NCBI RefSeq assembly: GCF_037893015.1
Contig: NC_133658.1
Span: 18,658,583 to 18,722,582, forward strand
Direction: 5' to 3'
Source of the DNA: Macrotis lagotis
Taxonomy: Eukaryota > Chordata > Mammalia > Peramelemorphia > Peramelidae
Length of the DNA: 64,000 nt
In this document: piece by piece, positions 1 through 11,164 of the stretch
How positions within the stretch are numbered: position 1 is the first letter of the stretch
Layout of the letters: every line of letters starts with the position of its first letter
The notes under the pieces: generated by a model
Databases searched by the model: none
The model's input: only the letters and a program-made list of their open reading frames with translations
What the model was told of the DNA's origin: nothing
Position numbers and translations under genes: made by a program

Positions 1-640
1 TGGAAAATCAATCTTTTCACACTGTTTTTGTTACTTCTATAACCTGAAATCAGCTTCTCCCTCTACCTTTGACCAGCAAAGGGAGTTTCTCCCTCCAACC
101 AATCTCCTCCACAAGAGAAATGTAATTTAGAGGAACATACATCTTAGATTTGGATTTCTGAATTGGTTATTAAGAAGGAGTCAAATATACTCAGATACCT
201 GCAAAGCAACTGAATTGGGTGGGGGAGATTGTTTCTGGGGGCATCCACGCTTAGCATGGAGGAATGAGTTTGTCATTCTATCTTAATTCAGGTAAGAATC
301 AGATAGTCAAGAAGTTTATATCATACTATTCAATGGATGATAGTTATAGAGATCCAAAGAACCATAGCAATCAACCTCTGTGTTGAACCCTTATTGCTGT
401 TGTCCTTTGTAATGGAAGACCATGGAATCATGAATGATGGCATGACCTGCACAATATATTTATTATAGTGAGGGGAATGTTGTGCAAGGACATTCTTCTC
501 ACTGCCTTTTCCAGAACTGTTTTCATTCCATGATCTGATTTGGTAGGAAACAGGACTTCTGGTGATAGTCTGAAAGCTCTGAGTCCTTTGTCTTTTGGAC
601 ATGGTCCCCTCCCTTGTCAACACTCTAGCATCAATTTTCT
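1..640. other. No gene or recognised repeat
   Basis: AT-rich single-copy-looking sequence. The minus-strand frame at 330-623 (97 codons) has low-complexity, unfamiliar composition and no flanking splice or promoter signal that I can defend, so I do not call it a gene. Confidence 0.6.
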
Positions 641-765
641 ATTGACAATTGGTGGCAACACAGTATAGTTAACTCGTCTCTCAATGGTCTAATCATCAGG
701 ATGGCACATTTAAAATTTTTGACAATGTGATATAGCTAAACTGTCTCTCAGTTGTCTAATCCTGC
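640..765. repeat. Short diverged direct duplication
   Basis: Two blocks about 70 bp apart share the order acagtatagttaac ... gtctctcaatggtctaatc and gatatagctaaac ... gtctctcagttgtctaatc. This looks like an old local duplication. It is not a recognised repeat family. Confidence 0.45.
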
Positions 766-837
766 TTGCATTGACCCTGATTTTATAGTTGGGGAACTTT
801 TGACCTAGAAGAAGAAAGGGACCCCAGGAGAAAGTGT

Positions 838-1031
838 GAAGGATTGAGAATCATGGGACTTGGGTTCCAATCTTGGTTCTGCAGAGGTTCTGCCTCTTAT
901 GAACTGGGTTACCTTGGGCAAGGCACCTAACATATTCCAGCCTCAGTTTCTTTATTTGTAAAATGATGAGGTTGGATTATATCGCTTCTGAATTTTCTTC
1001 TAGCACTCAATATATGAGCCTATAATTCTAG
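838..1031 (+). mobile_element. MIR/Ther-type CORE-SINE, old
   Basis: The order is typical: a head with a ggacttgggttccaat box, a CORE variant of gggttaccttgggcaaggca, then cctcagtttctttatttgta and a ggttggattatat tail that ends near an 'atgagcctataattcta' motif. This is an ancient copy with many substitutions. It is non-coding and was copied by L2-type machinery. Confidence 0.75.
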
Positions 1032-1140
1032 GTTAGCAGGATAAGGTCACAAAACTAGGAAATTGGCTGATCCAGGTTTTGAATGGAATCTTCTGACTCC
1101 AAGTCCATTATTACTGTCTCTCCACTAAACTGTCTAACAT
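1031..1140 (-). mobile_element. MIR-type CORE-SINE fragment
   Basis: Reverse-oriented CORE remnant: aaggtcacaaaactagga followed by a decayed 'ttttgaatggaatcttctgactcc' head region. It directly abuts the preceding plus-strand copy. Confidence 0.55.
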
Positions 1141-1189
1141 TAGGAATCTGGTGCCTTAATTCAAATCCTAAATAGAGGATGTATGGAGC

Positions 1190-1600
1190 AGGAGATGTGG
1201 TGCTGGGTTTGGGAATTAGGGATTCTTGGCCTCAGAATTTTATTAATTGTGAAACTACTTCATTGAAGTCTCAGTTTTCTTAAAATAATAATAATGGTTG
1301 TCCTTCATTTTTGAAGAACATCACAAATTCAGGGAGGTTATGCCATGAATGACAAGCTCCTCCAGTACCACCTGGGTCCAGTGAACAGATATGAATCAGG
1401 ATGACTGGAGGTGGTTCTGGATGCAAAGTAATCAGGATTAAGTGACTTGCCCAAGGTCACACAGCTAGTAAGTGTCAAGTGTCTGAGGCTGGATTTGAAC
1501 TTCCATCCTCCAGACTCGAAGACCTAGCTGCCCTTAAAACAGGGATACTAATAATTGCTCCTATCTCACATGGTTATTGTAAGACTAAATAATGAAAATT
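1190..1600 (+). mobile_element. MIR-type SINE split by a younger SINE
   Basis: The MIR middle (gtctcagttttct, about 1270-1280) is interrupted at 1286-1532 by a class III SINE. It resumes at 1540 with agggatactaataattgctc and the 'ctcacatggttattgtaag' tail. The reconstructed order matches an uninterrupted MIR, so the insertion is younger. Confidence 0.65.
1286..1532 (-). mobile_element. Class III CORE-SINE (RTE-like tail)
   Basis: Read on the minus strand, the element has a tRNA-like head (degraded), CORE (reverse of gtgacttgcccaaggtcaca), a middle block (reverse of gtccagtgaacagatatgaa) and an RTE-like end (reverse of ttgtccttcatttttgaaga) with a short AAT microsatellite instead of poly-A. 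The TSD is cttaaaa, at 1279-1285 and 1533-1539. Marsupial SINEs with RTE/Bov-B ends are known (Mar-1 and related); the exact subfamily is not assigned. Confidence 0.85.
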
Positions 1601-1860
1601 AACATTTATATAGTACTGATATTGAGCTAAGAACTTTATGAGTATGATCCCATTTTGTCCTCACAACAACCTCAAGAGGTAGATGCTATTATTATCCTCT
1701 TTTTCAGATTGGGAAACTGAGGCAATCAGTGGCTAAAGTGATTTGCCCAGGGTCACACCACTAGTAAGTGTCTGAGACCAGATTTGAACTTTGGACTTCC
1801 AGACTCCAAGCCCAGTATTATAATCAGAGCTTTATCTACTGCATCACTATCTGCCTCTAT
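1596..1860 (-). mobile_element. Ther-1/MIR CORE-SINE, near full length
   Basis: On the plus strand it reads acatttatatagtactg, then gatcccattttgtcctcac, aggtagatgctattattatc, gggaaactgaggc, the CORE 'gatttgcccagggtcacac' and a decayed head ending ctgcatcactatctgcc. This is the complete reverse order of a MIR-like SINE. Confidence 0.85.
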
Positions 1861-2039
1861 TGATTAAACAACTAGTCAGAAATATATCTCAATCCGATGA
1901 TCTCACCAAGTTGTTGAAATTGCTTTTGTAAGTTTAAATAAGGTATTTCCCCTTCCTAAGAGCCAATAATAAATCTGAGAGCCCTTTCAGGGCTCCTTAC
2001 AAACCTTAGGTGTCTATCACCCAACTCACCTGTGCCTTC

Positions 2040-2392
2040 ACGAAACTCTAGCATGCACAAAAGCCACACCTTAGTACAGGTTAAGGGTAATTGATAGGCC
2101 CATCAATGAGTAAGGGGGATGTTTAGCCCATTCATGTGAACATTTCCCCAATGGAATGGGTGGATGAGAACATGGATATGAAGGAAGTTGAAGCTGGCAG
2201 TAAGGAGTGCTTAGAGCTTGGTCAGACAACAAAGATGTCAAGATCATCCACTGCATCCTGAGCCATCACCAGTCATCTTGACTTTTGTCTTGCTATTGGA
2301 TTTTGTGGACTCTGGAAGAGAGATTGAGGATTATGACTTTTTGCAACTCTGCCTTAAATTCAGTTGATGCTTGGGTGAGGTCAGATTGTTAT
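2040..2392 (+). mobile_element. RTE-like element 3' part, family X copy A
   Basis: Contains cccattcatgtgaac, a 'ggaatgggtggatgagaa' block, gagcttggtcagaca, then a section (about 2240-2370) that parallels the class III SINE tail: catcaccagtcatcttgac, gactctggaagagaga, caactctgccttaaattca. The upstream part is not SINE head or CORE. I infer the 3' end of an RTE-like LINE, or a SINE derived from one. Related copies lie at 2949-3050 and 56298-56520. Confidence 0.6.
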
Positions 2393-2431
2393 TCATTTCT
2401 TACAAATGAAGGCCTAGTATCAATAGAGCAG

Positions 2432-2626
2432 AGCTATCAGACATAAGGCCAACCATTTTTCCATGGGGTCTAAAACAAATTAAAATGCAAAATAACAAAA
2501 TTAACAAAATAAATACAAATATAATAAGACAAAGAATATGACATTTAAAATGAAACCAATATATTGGCAAGGATCTTTATGTATAGACCATTAGCCCACA
2601 TTTCTACTGAGATTGACATCATTGTT
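2432..2626 (-). mobile_element. Interspersed repeat, hAT-like candidate, copy 1
   Basis: Its reverse complement aligns along its length with 18395-18600. Shared landmarks are a gtcaa-ctca-gtagaaa end, a T-rich middle and a decayed tga-ccc end. The end motif resembles non-autonomous hAT elements, but a clean TIR and 8-bp TSD are not visible, so the class is a guess. Confidence 0.45.
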
Positions 2627-2948
2627 TCTAAAAGATGCCTAAAATCTCTTCCACCTCAAAATTCTATGCTTCTAAAATGTTTTTGCAGTGAACTGGACCT
2701 TGAGTGATAGATGGAATGTAGATAAATAGAGTGATGGAGAAAGAGCATTATAAGTATGGAGGTCATCATGTTTAAAGACAAAATGATGGTTGATGTGTCT
2801 AGAGGAGACCAACCTTTCAGTAGTGTAGTTTGGCTGGAACTGATCCAAGTCTCAAGTAGGTAATGAAGCTTGAAACCATCAAGTCTGTCTGAGGAAACAC
2901 TTGGTCTGGGTGTTTATAAATGGGCAATGATCCTATCATGAAATACTT

Positions 2949-3050
2949 TGGACAACAAAGATGTCAAGATCATCCACTGCATCCTGAGCCATCACTAGTC
3001 ATCCTGACTTTTTGTCTTGCTATTGAATATTGGGACTCATGGAATGATAT
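2949..3050 (+). mobile_element. RTE-like family X fragment, copy B
   Basis: A nearly exact short repeat of part of copy A about 720 bp upstream: acaacaaagatgtcaagatc, atccactgcatcctgagcca and tgacttttt(g)tcttgctatt. The two fragments may be one element broken by intervening sequence or two insertions. Confidence 0.65.
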
Positions 3051-3079
3051 AGCCTGTAGTACCTTCTGGAATGCTTTAT

Positions 3080-3690
3080 GCACTTTGTGAATCATTTCTG
3101 TCCCGGAATTTAGGTTTAAACCGATGACTGCGAGTGACATGTTGCTTGTCCTTGAATCCTCCTGGGCCTAGTCTATTTATTCTATTTCAGAATTGCAATT
3201 AAGTTAGAGATTCTTTGCCCTCCCAAATGGCATTTCTCTGATGATTGTCTCCTTATAGTCAATCACTCTTTCTCCAACCATTACACATGAATGTAATGGT
3301 TTTTGACAATGAGCAGCTGTTGGTCATCACATGGTAATCCCATTTTCAGGATTCATTTCCTCCAATGGCTCTCCTGGGGAAATTTGGAGCATGTTAGAAG
3401 TTTCCTAAGGGTAGTTCTCTATTTCCAGGGCTAGCATCAATACTTCTGAACAAGGAATTATTCATGTACAAAAGAAGAAGAAAAAACCCACAGATTTGAA
3501 ATGCTCAATTTTGTCCAGGAAACTTCCATGCTCATTGTCATTGTGATTTAAATGTATAATTATAGACTTATTTACTGAGAAACAAAATGTTTGATTTTGC
3601 TCTTGAAAAAAGAATTCTTCATCCTGATAACATCAAAGATGGTTTGAAAGTTTGTTGATTTCTATGGACATGAATTGCATGCAAATGTAA
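3080..3690. other. No gene seen
   Basis: Low-repeat AT-rich sequence. I see no convincing open frame, splice-flanked block or mobile-element hallmark. Confidence 0.55.
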
Positions 3691-3694
3691 TCAG

Positions 3695-3862
3695 GAAGGA
3701 GCTTGACCTGAGTCTTGAGATATACTGACTGTGTTATTAGACAGATCATTTGCCATCTATGAGCCTAATCTATAAAATGTGGATAATTACACCAGTAGGA
3801 TCTGATCCATAGGGTTATTGTGAGAAAATAAATGAGATAGATGTAAATTATACTTCAATTCC
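3695..3862 (+). mobile_element. MIR-type SINE fragment
   Basis: Decayed MIR 3' half: ctaatctataaaatgtggat, 'agggttattgtgagaaaata' and aatgagatagatgtaaat in the expected order. Confidence 0.65.
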
Positions 3863-4034
3863 AAACTATTGTGATTTTTTGTTTATATATTTTCTACAGA
3901 TATCAAAGCCCTTCATGTTTACAAAGACATGAATGCATCTGGATCATTCTAGGCAGGACTGAAGTAGTTAATATTTTATATTTATTTTCCTTGTCTTTTT
4001 TACTGATTCATTAACCCCCCCCCAAATTATCACA

Positions 4035-4370
4035 GAAGATCACATACTTAGAGCTGCCCATCCAGTCAATCCACTTATTCTATAGATGTGGAGACTAAGA
4101 TCCAGGGAGAATGTCCCTTAACTAATGTCCGAAAGCTAATAAGCTTCAGTGATGGAATTTGGACTCAGATTCTCTGAGTACAAAGTTATGGAATCCAGTA
4201 AGAGTTTAAAGAAAACTCAAATGCTTTGGAGTCAAACCCTTTATTTTATAGATCAGGAAAGTAGTTCACTGAGGTAAAGTAAGATGTTCCAGGGCATACA
4301 GATAGTATGAAAGGCAGGCTTTGATTCTAGGTTCTTTGATATCAGAGCACTTCAGACTCTTGCCCCTGGA
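4035..4370 (-). mobile_element. Two tandem MIR-type SINE fragments
   Basis: Block 1 (4035-4190) has cttagagctgcccatcca, tagatgtggagactaaga and a decayed CORE. Block 2 (4210-4370) repeats that order with tttattttatagatcagga and ccagggcatacag. Both read as reverse-oriented MIR 3' halves and cores. Confidence 0.6.
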
Positions 4371-6165
4371 CCCATACTGTCCCTCTCCTCTTTAAAGTAT
4401 TCAAAGCCCTTGGATTGATTTCTATTCACCTGACTCTCTCCCCATCTTTGCCTTTGATAAACTGGAGCTGTGTGATTCTGCCTTATGGGCTCTTGGCTTG
4501 CTAGATAGCAACAACTGACAATGGATTAATCAGAAAAATATATATCTTAATTTTGGGATGTCCATTTCTTTATAGAGCCAATGTAAATCATGCAGCAAAG
4601 AAAGTCTTTATACCTTAATCCAAATGGAATGTATAGAATAACAAATGAGAGAGACCGTTATAGGATAGGGAGAGGAAATCAGGGAAAGAGCAGACATTTT
4701 GGAATTTCCCTTATTCCTTGAAGAAGTGTTCAGAAATCTCAGTTTGAGAATTTTTTCTTTCAATTCAAAACTGGATTATTTTTCTTTCAAGAAGTCTTCA
4801 GGGCTCCATTGCTCATCCTTGACCTCTCTCTTCTTAGTTGCAACTTGGCTCTCCTTTCAGTTGCTTCTTTTTTGCTTACTCTCCCTGTGTCATCTTGACT
4901 TGTCAAGTCCTGACTGAGAGGAGGTTTGGGCACCCAATCTTCCCCAGTCGGGATGTTGCCAATTTTAGTAGTTCCTCCTTCTTCCCAGGCTTCTTTCTCT
5001 GATCCCGTATGTGTTTCTTTGACACATGTCAAAGATCTCTGTAGTATAAATTGCTCTTAAGGCTGAAAGGGAATACTTATCCTCTGACCTACCAATACCA
5101 AGATGCCAGTCAGTTCTCCAACTCCTACATAGATGGGAAAATGATAGAAATGGTTCCTACCTTAAAGAAATGACTTCAAATTTTCTAGATTTCCGATTTC
5201 CTCTCTATACATTAAGAGAGCTAGACTATAGGCTCTTTGCTAGTCTATCCATTTCATATCTATCTACGATATCAATCAGCTCAAGGATGCTCATGTGATG
5301 AGCAGCTTGGGTAAGGTAGCCTTCCAGCCCTGCTCTTTTTGAGACTTGGCTGATGGAACATGGGTGTATTGGTATCGAACTTCATTATTGGTGCCGTCCA
5401 TCTTTACACTGCACCATCAGCATTGACTTTCGATTTGACATCACTGACAACTTGGCAAGGTCAGCATATTCACAGACACATAGCAGCAGCTGCCTTTGCC
5501 AATTTGTGCTGACCTCCATGGGTTCTTTGGATACTACAACCTGCTGCCTTTAAAACCATTCAAGCATGCCAAAGAGTAGCTGAGATTGTCTTGATTAGCA
5601 TTTGACAAGAGTGAATCAATGACCTTCAGCATCTAGTTGGGAAAAAATGAGAGTTTTTACTTGAAAAAAATGCTGATACAAATATTGAGTGAAGAAGAAA
5701 TTTACTGATAGCTAGAAGTGTTACTATGATCACTTATGGGAGAGGATTGAGGACAGAGATTGCTAGTCAATGGTGATCATAGAGTCCAGGCCTATCATGT
5801 TACTCATATGTTCAAAAATTTCAATGAACCTATGAGATGTTGGAAGTCTCTCCCAACATGAAGATTACAAGCCCTTCATGTGTCGACATCCACCTATAAA
5901 CTTTGTAGAAATCTGTAATCTTGGAGATTTCTTTCCACCCCAACACATAACTAGCACAATAAGCTTATGGGAGCAACTCTTATCTTTTCAAACATACATT
6001 TCTTTGATGTCATCCACTGCCCCAATTCTTCTCAATTCTTTTACAATAATGTTTTTAGCTAGGTTCCACTCACTACGAACCTCTCCATTACTATTCCAAA
6101 TCAATACTTCTGTTGCTTCTGAAAAGAACATGCCAATGGGGTGCCCTTTTGCTTTTTAATTCACC
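4371..6165. other. No supported gene; several short open frames
   Basis: About 1.8 kb with few recognisable repeats. Open frames of 66-93 codons occur at 4699-4917, 5353-5553 and 5878-6159 (+) and 4787-5032 (-). None shows a known domain, consistent composition or exon context. The minus strand of 5230-5580 has scattered open blocks in different frames and could be a decayed pseudogene, but I cannot match it to a protein. Confidence 0.45.
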
Positions 6166-6169
6166 AAAA

Positions 6170-6345
6170 AATGAGTAGCCAGATCCTTCCTCCATTCCCC
6201 AATCTTCCCACACTTCTATTATCCTATTTGCTGACTCTGCATATTAGAATGTGAGCCCCATTAGTATGAAGATTGTCTCAATTTTATATTTGAATCCCTA
6301 GCACCTAAAATTATGCTTAGAACATAGAAAGAATAAATGATTTTT
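6170..6345 (+). mobile_element. L2 LINE 3' end
   Basis: Has the L2 3'-terminal order: ttagaatgtgagccccatta, an 'agattgtctcaattt' block, 'ccctagcacctaaaat', aacatagaaagaataaatga. L2 3' ends are ancient and immobile. Confidence 0.75.
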
Positions 6346-6485
6346 CATTCATCCAGGTACTTTCATTTCCCCATCCTTCATAGATCAGAGCATTTCATCT
6401 TACAAAGGTCCAACAACTTTCCTTTTATAAGAACAGAAAACAGGGACCCAGATATGTGAAATCATTTTTGATCAAATTCATATAA

Positions 6486-6735
6486 ATAGTAATAGTAATA
6501 GTAATAGTAGTAATGGTAAATATTATAGTAATAAATAGTAATAGTAATATTATAGTAATAGTAGAAATAGTAGTAGTAATAGTAGTAGTAGTAATAGAAG
6601 TAGTAATAGAAATAGCAGTAATAGAAGTAGTAATAGTAATAGTAAATAGTATAGTAATAAATAGCAATAGTAATAGTAGTAGTACTAGAAGTAGTAATAG
6701 TAATAGCAATAGCAATAATATAGTAATAGTAATTA
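6486..6735. repeat. (TAGTAA)n-like imperfect microsatellite
   Basis: About 250 bp of TAG/TAA triplets with occasional C substitutions. It creates long artificial frames in several phases (for example 6425-6715 and 6462-6770 on the minus strand), which should be ignored. Confidence 0.95.
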
Positions 6736-6759
6736 ATAATAATCATATAGTTCATAGAA

Positions 6760-6842
6760 TTAGCAATCAACTTGACTGGAACTAAAATTCAGATCTTCTG
6801 ATTCAGAAGACAGCTCCCTTCCCACAATGGTATACTGCATGT
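6760..6842 (-). mobile_element. MIR-type SINE head fragment
   Basis: Short decayed block with cttgactggaactaaaattc, agatcttctgattcag and cacaatggtatactgc. This is the reverse-oriented head of a MIR-like SINE, next to the microsatellite. Confidence 0.5.
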
Positions 6843-7255
6843 CAGTACTGTCTAAATGAGAGAAATGCTCTCCCATCCCTTGGAGTAAGTACAAATTCAT
6901 CACATAATTGCCAGTTTGTTTCTTTAAATTACCATAGAAAAGGGAACTTTTTCTGAACATTAATTAGTCCCATGATGCTATATGTATTTGAAATATTATT
7001 TCATTTATCATGTCCAAGAAGGAGGGAAAAAACCCCAAACTCTTCAGTACTCCTGTCCAAATTGAGTTAAGCAAACTTTCAGTTTTTGAGGTGATAAGAC
7101 CATTAAGGGAACTTGCCCTCGGTTGACAGAAGATTCAAGAGCTCAAGGTCACAAGAGGATAACATAGCACAAAATGATTTGATGCACCCTCCAAGATTCC
7201 CATGATATTCTAGGACACTTGAATGGTGACACCACTGATAAAGTTTGGATTTTAT
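6843..7255. other. No gene seen
   Basis: Low-repeat sequence. The minus-strand frame at 6760-6960 overlaps the MIR fragment and has no support. Confidence 0.55.
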
Positions 7256-7492
7256 AGCTTCTCAGCATAGCATGATAGAGAGGATCTGGACCTGGAGATA
7301 GAAAGCCCCAGGTTAATGTCTTGCCTCTGGTATGTATTGAATGGGTGATCCTAGACAAGTAACTTAACCTCTCAGTCACCTGAAACATCTAGCTAAGGCT
7401 ATAAATGATAAGCAAAGCTGATAGACTTCATTGAATTAGTAGACGGTAGCTTTTCAGCAGAAATACCCCATACCAATTGCATCAGAGGGCTA
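7256..7492 (+). mobile_element. MIR-like CORE-SINE with long tail
   Basis: A head (gatctggacctggagata), CORE (gggtgatcctagacaagtaa, cttaacctctcagtc) and a tail with ctagctaaggctataaatg and 'ccccataccaattgcatcag'. The tail type recurs at 43418-43560 and 48730-48905. Confidence 0.65.
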
Positions 7493-7494
7493 TG

Positions 7495-7985
7495 CTCTAT
7501 GCTGTTTGAAGGCAGTTATCTATCCTTTAGGGACCTCCACAATTTAGAGAGGTCATTTACAAGCTAGAAAATATAGGAAGACAATCAGGATGATTGGATC
7601 CATTTTATGTTAAGATCAGTGAAGGAAATGGGGATATTTAGTGTGGAAAAAGGAAGACTCAGAGAAGACATACATAATATCTATTTATATGGGAAAGTTG
7701 CCTTTTAAGAGAAAAATTGACTTGCTATTTGTCCCCCTCAAAAACCAAAACAAAACAGTAGGTAGCAGAGAAATTGAGGCTTCATGCCAATAAGAAAACT
7801 CCAAACATTTAGAGAGGAATAGGTCTTCTTGGAAGTTAACTGCTTTCTCTCTCTCTCTCTAGAGGTTTTTGTGCCAATGTTATATGACAATGTACTGATT
7901 CTATTGTAGAGAAGGATCCTTTTCAGTTATTCCTTGGACTAAATGGCTACTGGAGTGTCTTTCAACTATGAAGTTTTATGATTCT
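7495..7985 (+). mobile_element. L3/CR1-type LINE 3' region
   Basis: Follows the CR1/L3 3' order in decayed form: ggaaagttgccttttaagag, a 'gaggcttcatgccaataaga' block, an 'aactccaaacatttagag' block and an end reading ttttatgattctgg, like the ATTCTATGATTCT-type terminus known for CR1. There is no usable ORF. A (CT)n tract lies near 7850. Confidence 0.6.
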
Positions 7986-7989
7986 GGAA

Positions 7990-9412
7990 AAAAAAGCAGA
8001 GTCACCTCTCACTATTATTCAGAGAATTGCAGGGATAATCTTTTTATACTTCGAAATGTGTTCTAAATGCATTTTTGAGCTTGTTGTTGGTATTGTTAGC
8101 CTTCACCTAAAATCGAAAAAATTGCTTTCCAGTTAAGTCTATGATCATTTCTTGACAGCTAACTGAGGCTGTCAAGGAAATCTCAAATATAAATGAATCA
8201 TCTACAGGAACTCTGAAAACTTGAATGATACGGAATGAATGACATTGGTCCTAACAGACCCTTATGTCAGAGAGAGATACAAAGCTAAAATAAACCAGAC
8301 CGCTTGAAATAATGCTTGAGCCAAGATACAGATAGAATTTGGTTTAAGAAATAATTCTTTCATCAATGCAAAGAAGAAAAATTTCCAATATTTTAAGCCA
8401 GCAGCTTTGGAGATGATTGATGGAAAAGCTGGTGTGACCTAACTAGAGAATTCAAAGTCCAGAGCAGACTGACCCTGGATTTCAGACTGAGTTCTAAGAG
8501 TATTTGGGTGAAAATCAGTATATTTAAGAGAATTGAGTGTATATGCAAGAGTGGATATCTAAAGGAACAGGAAAGCTTGGAGCCCCAGAAAGTGAGGACA
8601 CAGGAGCAGCGGATGGTACAATGTGCATTGCCACTAGTAAAGCAAGTAGCTTGGAAGTCATTCTGGGTACTATCTAGAGATATCAGTTTTGGTGAGTTAA
8701 GAATATCTCTGGACAGAAAAGGGAGAGTTTGGAGATAAAAAGGAGGGCAGATAAAGAAGAAGAAATGCTTCAGAGAGATCCAATAGAATTATGGAGAAAG
8801 GACCTGTTGTACTATCTACTGTACCACCTAGCTGGCACATAGTAGGAATAAAAATACTTACTCCCTTCCCTTCCCCTCCATCCTCTCCAAGAGTCATCAG
8901 GAAATTTGTCTTCCTCTTCATACTCTAAAGCATGCCCTAATTTTGGGTATTCTGCTATTCTGGACTATCTAATCTTTGATGCCAATTTTGGCAGATCTTA
9001 AGTGTATATTATATCCTATCTCAAGTCTCTATCAAGGTAGCAGTCCTCATTAGAGGTTGGCACACAACCTATACCTTCTCTTCTTATAACCTAATCTCAG
9101 AGTTACTGAGAGAGCAAATATAAATGATAAAAGATGCTTTTGAAGAAGTAAGGACAGTAAATTCTTTAATCCCCAGCCTCAGCCACTGGAGGGCTGGCTG
9201 GTTTTTCTTTCAAGTCATATTTATGAAAAATTTAACACTGGAAAACAATCAATTAAAAAAGAAACTATAGAAAACTGTAAAAAGTAAATTTACACTATGG
9301 ATAATAAAATCAATAATATGATAAAACAAACTTCATTCTCATCATGTGCTGTTCTGGATGAGCATTGATGCTGTTTTCCTCTCCAGTAGTAAAAAAAAAT
9401 AGTGCTGTAGAT
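7990..9412. other. No supported gene; mostly low-repeat DNA
   Basis: About 1.4 kb. Frames of 76 (+, 8508-8738) and 74 (-, 8697-8921) codons have no recognisable product. A short stretch near 8805-8850 (ctgtaccacctagctggcac) may be a SINE scrap. I see no promoter or splice pattern. Confidence 0.5.
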
Positions 9413-9414
9413 AT

Positions 9415-9706
9415 AGTGATGATTTTTTGTGACCTTCATTCTCAAAGAAGACTATGAGATTGGGGAGTTCATGCTGTGATATGGAAATTAATAATGAGGG
9501 AACACAGAGTTAAGTCAACAGCTTTACTTTCTCTTTTCGAGTCCTCTAGGTACAGTGGTCAGATATGAATCAGGACAACTGGAGACAGTCCTGGACATGA
9601 GGCAGAGTTAAGTGACTTGCCCAAGGTCACATGCTAAATATCTGAGGTCAGATTTGAACTCGGGTCTTAAAGGTTGGCACGCTACCCATGATATCATCTT
9701 GCTGCT
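9415..9706 (-). mobile_element. Class III CORE-SINE, diverged
   Basis: Full order present on the minus strand: RTE-like tail (ccttcattctcaaagaagac on plus), 'gtggtcagatatgaatcagg', CORE gtgacttgcccaaggtcaca, ggtcagatttgaactcggg and a damaged head. Older than the TSD-bearing copies. Confidence 0.8.
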
Positions 9707-9905
9707 GAATTTGGAGAGTTACTTTCTTTTGGGGAGTTGAATCACAATATTTTTGAATTGGAAGGAACTTCATTTGTCATCCAGGTCAACCCCCAAGAGT
9801 TGTCCAACCAATGGACCTTGATTTCCTCCTTCATAGAAAGAGCATATGGGACTAAATGATTTCTAAGACTCCTTGCTGTTCTGAATACATGCTCCTATGG
9901 AAAAT
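9707..9905 (-). mobile_element. L3/CR1-like 3' end or MIR scrap
   Basis: Contains tttgaattggaaggaactt, 'atccaggtcaaccccca', then gggactaaatgatttctaag. The first part resembles the reverse of an L3 3' terminus; the last resembles a MIR tail in the opposite direction. Assignment is uncertain. Confidence 0.4.
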
Positions 9906-10640
9906 GAAAGATACATAAGGAAGTTCAGGGAATGTTTGGATGAAAATACAGGAATACAAAATAACTAATAATAATTCCAACAAAGATGCTTATAGGTACA
10001 GTTGCTGTGATCCTGGGTTATTTAAGAGTCCAGCCTGGCAGGGAAGAGAAAGGAATGAGGCTCAATCCAATTCCTCAGGCACCTTGATGATATTTATAGG
10101 AAAGCTAAACATCGTTTTGGCCCAGGTGTAAAAATACCCAACAGAGTGTGTGTGTGTGGGGGGGGAGTTGCTAAATATAACTAGTAAAATGGAAACAAGA
10201 AAATATGATGCATGGTACATTTTAGCAACCTGGCCACTGAAGGTCTCCCCAGGAGGCTCTTCCTTGGGAGCGGAGCTGATGTCACAGATTCTCAAATATA
10301 GAAAACACCTGATGAAGCAAGATGTAAAGGGAAGTGTACTCAGCCAAAAGCTAGAAGTTCTGTCTTGCCACTTAGCTATCTGTACAATCTTTGGAAATGC
10401 ACCTGACCTTCATGTCTCACTTTTCTTCCTATGTTAAAAAAATCCTGGATCAATCACATATCCTCTAAGATTTCTTTCAACATTTTCATTTTATGGAGGG
10501 GGGGGAACTAAGGCCCAGAGTTGTTCATTGTCTTGCTTTGAATTACAAAGTATTTTGTAATACATTTCCAATGGTATATCCACTGTTTTTGAACTTAATA
10601 GACCTGAAATTGATGAAAATGAAAATAAAATCCCTAAATA
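9906..10640. other. No gene seen
   Basis: Includes a short (GT)n(G)n run at about 10147-10167. Frames at 9940-10131, 10150-10437 (+) and 10062-10295 (-) are unremarkable and overlap each other on opposite strands. Confidence 0.5.
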
Positions 10641-10649
10641 TTTGTAATC

Positions 10650-10790
10650 AGAAAGTCTGGAATAAAACTGCAACCTCAAATTCCTACCTTTGGGATGTGT
10701 GCAAGTTATGGGACTCTTCAGCAGCTCAGTTACCTCCCCTGGAATATGAGAGCCTTTGATGAAATGATTCTCAGGAGCACCACTCCCTCT
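10650..10790 (+). mobile_element. MIR-type SINE, strongly decayed
   Basis: Weak match in order: aaaactgcaacctcaaattc, gtgtgcaagttatgggact, cagctcagttacctcccctg, a 'gaaatgattctcagg' tail. Confidence 0.4.
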
Positions 10791-11071
10791 ATTGAAGGTT
10801 TTGAAACAGATCCTTTGAAAATATTACCTCCAACAAAGTTGATAGTTGGGAAGGATTAATGGAGCTTTAGGATCCCTAAGCTTCTAAAGCTGAAAAGAGA
10901 AAATAACCAGTAGACAGAAGAGAATGACTATCAGGTGAAGGGCAGAGGGAACAGCACTACAAAAAGCAATGAGAGCTAATTAATTGCAGCTAAAGTCAGT
11001 CCCAAGCCATGAGCCATGAGCTCTTTGGACAGATTAAAGGCTCTTCTATTTGAATCTGTGGCAAAGAGAAA

Positions 11072-11073
<2 letters not shown>

Positions 11074-11164
<91 letters not shown>

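Noticed and set aside
5230..5580. Possible processed pseudogene on the minus strand (scattered open blocks, several CpGs)
   Set aside because: I could not match any block to a protein family, and frames shift every 20-30 codons. A protein database search of all three minus frames would settle it.
6425..6785. Overlapping frames of 90-102 codons rich in Ile/Thr/Tyr or Ser/Asn/Val
   Set aside because: Produced by the (TAGTAA)n-like microsatellite.
8508..8921. Endogenous retrovirus or LTR remnant
   Set aside because: No LTR ends (TG...CA with TSD), primer-binding site, polypurine tract or gag/pol motifs were seen here or elsewhere in the window.
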